Source: Oscillospiraceae bacterium (GTDB lineage: Bacteria; Bacillota; Clostridia; Oscillospirales; Acutalibacteraceae). From it: DNA of 7,292 nt. The stretch's first letter is position 1. The number at the start of each line of letters is the position of its first letter. The translations under genes were made by a program, and so were the position numbers. Location of the stretch: NCBI GenBank assembly GCA_902796535.1, contig CADBPL010000260.1, positions 1-7,292 of the forward strand, in the 5' to 3' direction. Positions 4,439 through 7,292 of this stretch are shown here, one piece after another. Below the pieces are notes generated by a model. The model was not told where the DNA came from and did no database searches. It saw only the letters and a list, made by a program, of their open reading frames with translations.

Positions 4439-5725
4439 TTGTCAAAACGAGAAGATTTGATAAAGGAATTCGGTGAAGCGGAAATGCGTTCCGATTTCAG
4501 AACCGCAGCCAAGCCCCTCATTATACAACCGCAGTCGGACGTTCGCGACGATCTGGCCGGATTGCTCGACCCGGATCCCAAACCGCAGCCGGACGCTGCT
4601 GATGATGCAAAAAGCGAAGAGTCCTCGGCTCACCATAGTTCCTCCTCACACCGGAAGAAGCGCAAAAAGCACAAGTTCCTGCGCGCGGTCGTGAACATTT
4701 TTTCCGACCGCACCTTTTGCAAAATGCTCAACGCGTTCCTGTTTTGTCTGAGCATCAACGCCATTGAATACTTTTTTCTGATCAACAAGCAAAACATCCA
4801 GACCAAGGGCGCCATCAGCAAGCTTTTCGGCGTCATCATCGTTTTCGTTTTCCTCTATTCGGTCCGCCTCAAGCCGCGCACCTTCGGGCTGCCGCCCGAC
4901 CCGCGCGTGATCGTCGGCGGCTTAAAAAGAGCGGTTATGTTCTCCGTCGCCATCATTCCCGCCTATCTGGTCGATATTCTGATCGTGCTGATCAAGGGCG
5001 GTCACCCGCACCTGACGGTTTTTGCCTACAACCAGCCGCATTCCACCGTCGGTTTTCTTTACTGGATCGCCAACATTCTGCTCCTGATCCTGATCAACGC
5101 GCTGTCCGCCTTCATGCTTGAATTCCTGTTCCGCGGCATTATTTTCCGCATGGGCAAGGCCAAATTCGGCTTTGGGCAGACCGCCTTCATTGTCTCGCTG
5201 TTCTACTCGATCTGGTATCTGATCATTCCCCTTTCCAAGCTCATAAATTATACTGCCATCAGCGTTTTACCGCTTTGCATTTTCTACGTGATCTTTGAAT
5301 TCTTCCTTTCCCTCAAGTGGTGCCTGTGCGTTCGGGCGACCGGCTCCGTCTGGCTGTGTATTTTCGACCACTTTATTTTCATCACCGTTACCGGCCTGCT
5401 GCGCATCGTCGACACCTCGGTCGGGCTGAGCAATTACATCGACGTCAACAAATACTGGCGCTACATCGTTTACCAGCTCGTCTCCTTCGCGCTATGTTAT
5501 ATGTATTATAAAAAGAAGATGTTACTTCGCCGAAAATCGAAAAAAGCAGGCAGGAGCCGTTCCGGCTTTGTCTTTGACAGCCTGGCGGACATGGTGCCCG
5601 ACGACATCAACAACACGGGCAGCGTCAACTCCGTTGACCCTGAAAAGATGGATGAAACCTATAAAATGCATCTGAAAGCATCCGCCGCCAAGAACCATAA
5701 CAGCGGCCAACAGCAATCCGAATAA
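4439..5725 (+). CDS. Multi-pass membrane protein resembling CPBP/CAAX proteases, with degenerate active site (428 aa)
   Basis: Probable CPBP (Abi/Rce1-like) membrane protein. From the TTG start: a hydrophilic N-terminus (1-93), Asp/Pro-rich and then with a His/Ser stretch and the basic tract HRKKRKKHK (71-79); about eight hydrophobic segments (near 94-114, 129-142, 166-186, 207-226, 249-265, 274-292, 303-321, 340-357); and a hydrophilic C-tail (358-428) with KKKMLLRRKSKK. LEFLFRGIIF (227-236) matches the EExxFRG motif, but the first Glu is Leu; E228 and R232 remain. In the second motif the expected FxxxH reads YSIWY (256-260), so the His is Tyr. In the third, HFIFI (311-315) keeps the His but has Ile for Asn/Asp. 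Active family members cut peptides inside the membrane, and some give bacteriocin immunity or process peptide leaders. Loss of these residues suggests a pseudoprotease or binding protein. It is divergent from the acidic peptide gene. Family call is fairly sure; function is unknown. Confidence 0.78.
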   Translation: MSKREDLIKEFGEAEMRSDFRTAAKPLIIQPQSDVRDDLAGLLDPDPKPQPDAADDAKSEESSAHHSSSSHRKKRKKHKFLRAVVNIFSDRTFCKMLNAFLFCLSINAIEYFFLINKQNIQTKGAISKLFGVIIVFVFLYSVRLKPRTFGLPPDPRVIVGGLKRAVMFSVAIIPAYLVDILIVLIKGGHPHLTVFAYNQPHSTVGFLYWIANILLLILINALSAFMLEFLFRGIIFRMGKAKFGFGQTAFIVSLFYSIWYLIIPLSKLINYTAISVLPLCIFYVIFEFFLSLKWCLCVRATGSVWLCIFDHFIFITVTGLLRIVDTSVGLSNYIDVNKYWRYIVYQLVSFALCYMYYKKKMLLRRKSKKAGRSRSGFVFDSLADMVPDDINNTGSVNSVDPEKMDETYKMHLKASAAKNHNSGQQQSE

Positions 5726-5728
5726 AAC

Positions 5729-5761
5729 AGGCCGCCCGGCGCGATCAGCACCGGGCGGTCT
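5729..5761 (+). terminator. GC-rich hairpin after the CPBP-like gene, probable terminator
   Basis: AGGCCGCCCGG and CCGGGCGGTCT form an 11-bp stem (one G-T pair) around an 11-nt loop, starting 3 bp after the stop codon. On the plus strand no proper T-run follows, so it is not a textbook intrinsic terminator; it may act with Rho or protect the transcript end. On the minus strand it is followed by TGTTTTATT, a somewhat better tail. Confidence 0.5.
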
Positions 5762-5773
5762 GTCGGTTCTGAC

Positions 5774-5793
5774 AAAAAAACGGCGCGAGCCGT
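5774..5793 (-). terminator. Small A-tract-flanked hairpin, terminator-like on the minus strand
   Basis: ACGGC/GCCGT pairs over a 4-nt loop (GCGA on the plus strand, a GNRA tetraloop). Read on the minus strand the stem runs directly into seven Ts, as in a short intrinsic terminator. No minus-strand gene is recognised to its right within the window, so it would stop only antisense transcription from the GH31 region, or it is chance. Confidence 0.3.
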
Positions 5794-5810
5794 AATCCTG
5801 TCGGTAACAG

Positions 5811-5839
5811 TTGTACGGCAGGCGGATACAGGATAGAAT
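5811..5839 (+). promoter_or_regulatory. Likely promoter of the GH31 gene
   Basis: TTGTAC (5811-5816, weak -35) and TAGAAT (5834-5839, five of six) are separated by 17 bp. The expected start near 5846 gives a very short leader of about 17 nt that still includes the GGGAGGT ribosome binding site. The hairpin after the CPBP-like gene fits an independent promoter here. The weak -35 would suit an activator-dependent gene, which is inference. Confidence 0.45.
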
Positions 5840-5862
5840 CATCCGTGCCGGGAGGTATAAAA

Positions 5863-7292
5863 ATGGATAACGCGAAATTTGAAAGCAACAGCATCCTCTT
5901 TACCCGTAGCGGCGAGCTTGTGAGGATCACGCCCTGTCATGACAACGCCATTCGGTTTGAGGCGTTTCCCGACTGCAGAGCGTTTGACGAAGACTTCACC
6001 CTGACGCCCCAATGCGCACCGGCGGAATTTGAAGACAAGGGCTATTGTGTTTTTATGCGGGTGGGCAGGCTCAGCATCCAGCTGGAACGAAACGGCAAGC
6101 TGACGTTTTACCGTGACGGAAAGGTAATGCTGGAAGAAAAAGAAGAGCTTGCTTTTCACGACGGATACCGGAACTACGCGCGAAAAGACGGCTTGTGGTC
6201 TGCGCGGATCACTTTTAAAAGCCGCGAGGGCGAACACTTTTACGGGCTCGGCCACGAAGCGAGCGGTCAGTTCGACCTGAAGGGCTGCTCGTTTGACTTG
6301 CGTCACGTCAACGCCAAATGCACCATCCCGTTTGTTTATTCCTCGCTCGGCTACGGCTTTCTGTGGAACAACCCCGCGACGGGAACGGTTGAGCTTGCCA
6401 ATAACAGAACGCGCTGGCGCGCAGACGCAACCAAAAAGATTGATTTTGTCGTTATTGCGGGGAATCCGAAACAGGTCAGCCAAGTGCTGGCCGACCTGAC
6501 GGGGCACGCGCCCGTGATGCCGCATTGGGCAACGGGCTTCTGGCAGAGCAGGCTGCGCTACGAAACGCAGGAGGAACTGCTCGAGGTGGCCCGACGCTAC
6601 AAAAAAGAAAACGTGCCGCTTTCCGTCATCATTGCCGATTATTTTCACTGGACCGAACAGGGCGATTACAAATTTAACCCGGCTTACTGGCCCGACGTCA
6701 AAGCCATGACCGACGAGCTTCACCGAATGGGCACAAAGCTTGTCGTGTCAGTGTGGCCGACCGTCAACGAACAGTCGGAAAACTACCGCTTTATGCGTGA
6801 CAACAATCTGTTGATCCGCACCGCAAAAGGCGCCAACAAGGTGTTTGATTTTTACGGCCCGCAGGCGGAAATCGACGTGACTAATCCCGCCACAAGAGAG
6901 TTCGTTTTTTCAAAGCTGAAGGAAAACTACCTCGATCAGGGCGTCGACGGCCTGTGGTTTGACGAGGCGGAGCCGGAAATTCACCCCGAACACTTTGACA
7001 ATCTGCTGTTTCATATCGGCCGGGGCGATGAATACGGGCTGATTTATCCGTACTACTATGCCAAAATGGCTTCTGACGGGTTTGCCAAAATGGGCGAGGT
7101 GCCCGTGATCCTGACAAGAGCGGCTTATCTCGGCGCGCAGAAATTCGGCGCGCTTGTGTGGAGCGGCGATATCCCCTCAACGTTTGAAAGCCTTTCCGAA
7201 CAGGTGAAGGCGGGGCTCAACATGTCGATGTGCGGCATTCCCTGGTGGAACACGGATATCGGCGGCTTTTGGGGCGGCGATACCCAAAGCGA
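5863..7292 (+). CDS. GH31 alpha-glycosidase, probably alpha-xylosidase-like (cut by the right edge)
   Basis: The first 476 residues of a family 31 retaining glycosidase, which removes terminal alpha-linked xylose or glucose. Seen: an N-terminal beta-sandwich (about 1-215) with GEHFYGLGHEASGQFDLKG, the usual FYGLGE-type segment; barrel entry at MPHWATGFWQSRLRY (219-233); the nucleophile region GLWFDEAEPE, with D367 as catalytic nucleophile; and WSGDI with D436 as the probable acid/base, followed by GLNMSMCGIPWWNTDIGGF, a strongly conserved GH31 stretch. The D-x-x-E-P-E form of the nucleophile motif (rather than DMNE) recalls alpha-xylosidases and related bacterial enzymes; the exact substrate is not proven. 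No signal peptide, so probably cytoplasmic. Start: ATG at 5863 with GGGAGGT 6 nt upstream. The family usually runs 650-800 residues, so roughly 200-300 are missing at the right. With the GH78 enzyme on the other arm it suggests plant-glycan use. Confidence 0.93.
   Translation, partial: MDNAKFESNSILFTRSGELVRITPCHDNAIRFEAFPDCRAFDEDFTLTPQCAPAEFEDKGYCVFMRVGRLSIQLERNGKLTFYRDGKVMLEEKEELAFHDGYRNYARKDGLWSARITFKSREGEHFYGLGHEASGQFDLKGCSFDLRHVNAKCTIPFVYSSLGYGFLWNNPATGTVELANNRTRWRADATKKIDFVVIAGNPKQVSQVLADLTGHAPVMPHWATGFWQSRLRYETQEELLEVARRYKKENVPLSVIIADYFHWTEQGDYKFNPAYWPDVKAMTDELHRMGTKLVVSVWPTVNEQSENYRFMRDNNLLIRTAKGANKVFDFYGPQAEIDVTNPATREFVFSKLKENYLDQGVDGLWFDEAEPEIHPEHFDNLLFHIGRGDEYGLIYPYYYAKMASDGFAKMGEVPVILTRAAYLGAQKFGALVWSGDIPSTFESLSEQVKAGLNMSMCGIPWWNTDIGGFWGGDTQS

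Noticed and set aside
5839..6723. A 294-codon open frame on the minus strand opposite the GH31 gene
   Set aside because: It is the shadow of a well-supported GH31 coding region, with no matching motif and no promoter.

Overview
The window looks like the chromosome of a Gram-positive, polysaccharide-degrading bacterium, most likely a gut-type Clostridia lineage such as Oscillospiraceae/Ruminococcaceae. The taxon is inferred from GC-rich coding sequence with AT-rich intergenic DNA, strong AGGAGG-type ribosome binding sites, a TTG start, sigma-A-like TTGACA/TATAAT promoters and glycoside hydrolase families common in such genomes. No RNA gene, insertion sequence, CRISPR array or phage gene was seen.

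Left arm, all on the minus strand and read from right to left: a 52-residue, very acidic peptide gene (4016-4174) with a perfect consensus promoter and its own intrinsic terminator; an alanyl-tRNA editing protein of the long AlaX type (2693-3856); a 778-residue protein in which a complete GNAT acetyltransferase runs straight into a GH78 alpha-L-rhamnosidase (352-2688); and the start of a GT2 glycosyltransferase cut by the left edge (1-306). AlaX and the fusion are 4 bp apart, and the ribosome binding site of the fusion overlaps the AlaX stop codon. The whole arm could be one transcription unit in which the peptide terminator limits flow into the enzyme genes.

Centre: about 264 bp of AT-rich DNA (4175-4438) separates the two arms. 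It holds a perfect minus-strand promoter with an A-tract upstream, a perfect 11-bp inverted repeat, a plus-strand promoter, a palindrome over that promoter's -10, and a possible second minus-strand promoter interleaved with it.

Right arm, plus strand: a 428-residue multi-membrane-span protein resembling the CPBP/CAAX-protease family but lacking several catalytic residues (4439-5725), then a GC-rich hairpin, a short promoter region, and a GH31 glycosidase of the alpha-xylosidase-like type cut by the right edge (5863-7292).

Together the GH78 and GH31 enzymes point to breakdown of rhamnose- and xylose/glucose-decorated plant glycans. Neither visible enzyme start shows a secretion signal, so the substrates are probably imported oligosaccharides. 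The most unusual items are the GNAT-GH78 fusion with a clipped C-terminus, and the divergent pair of a strongly expressed acidic micropeptide and a probable CPBP pseudoprotease.
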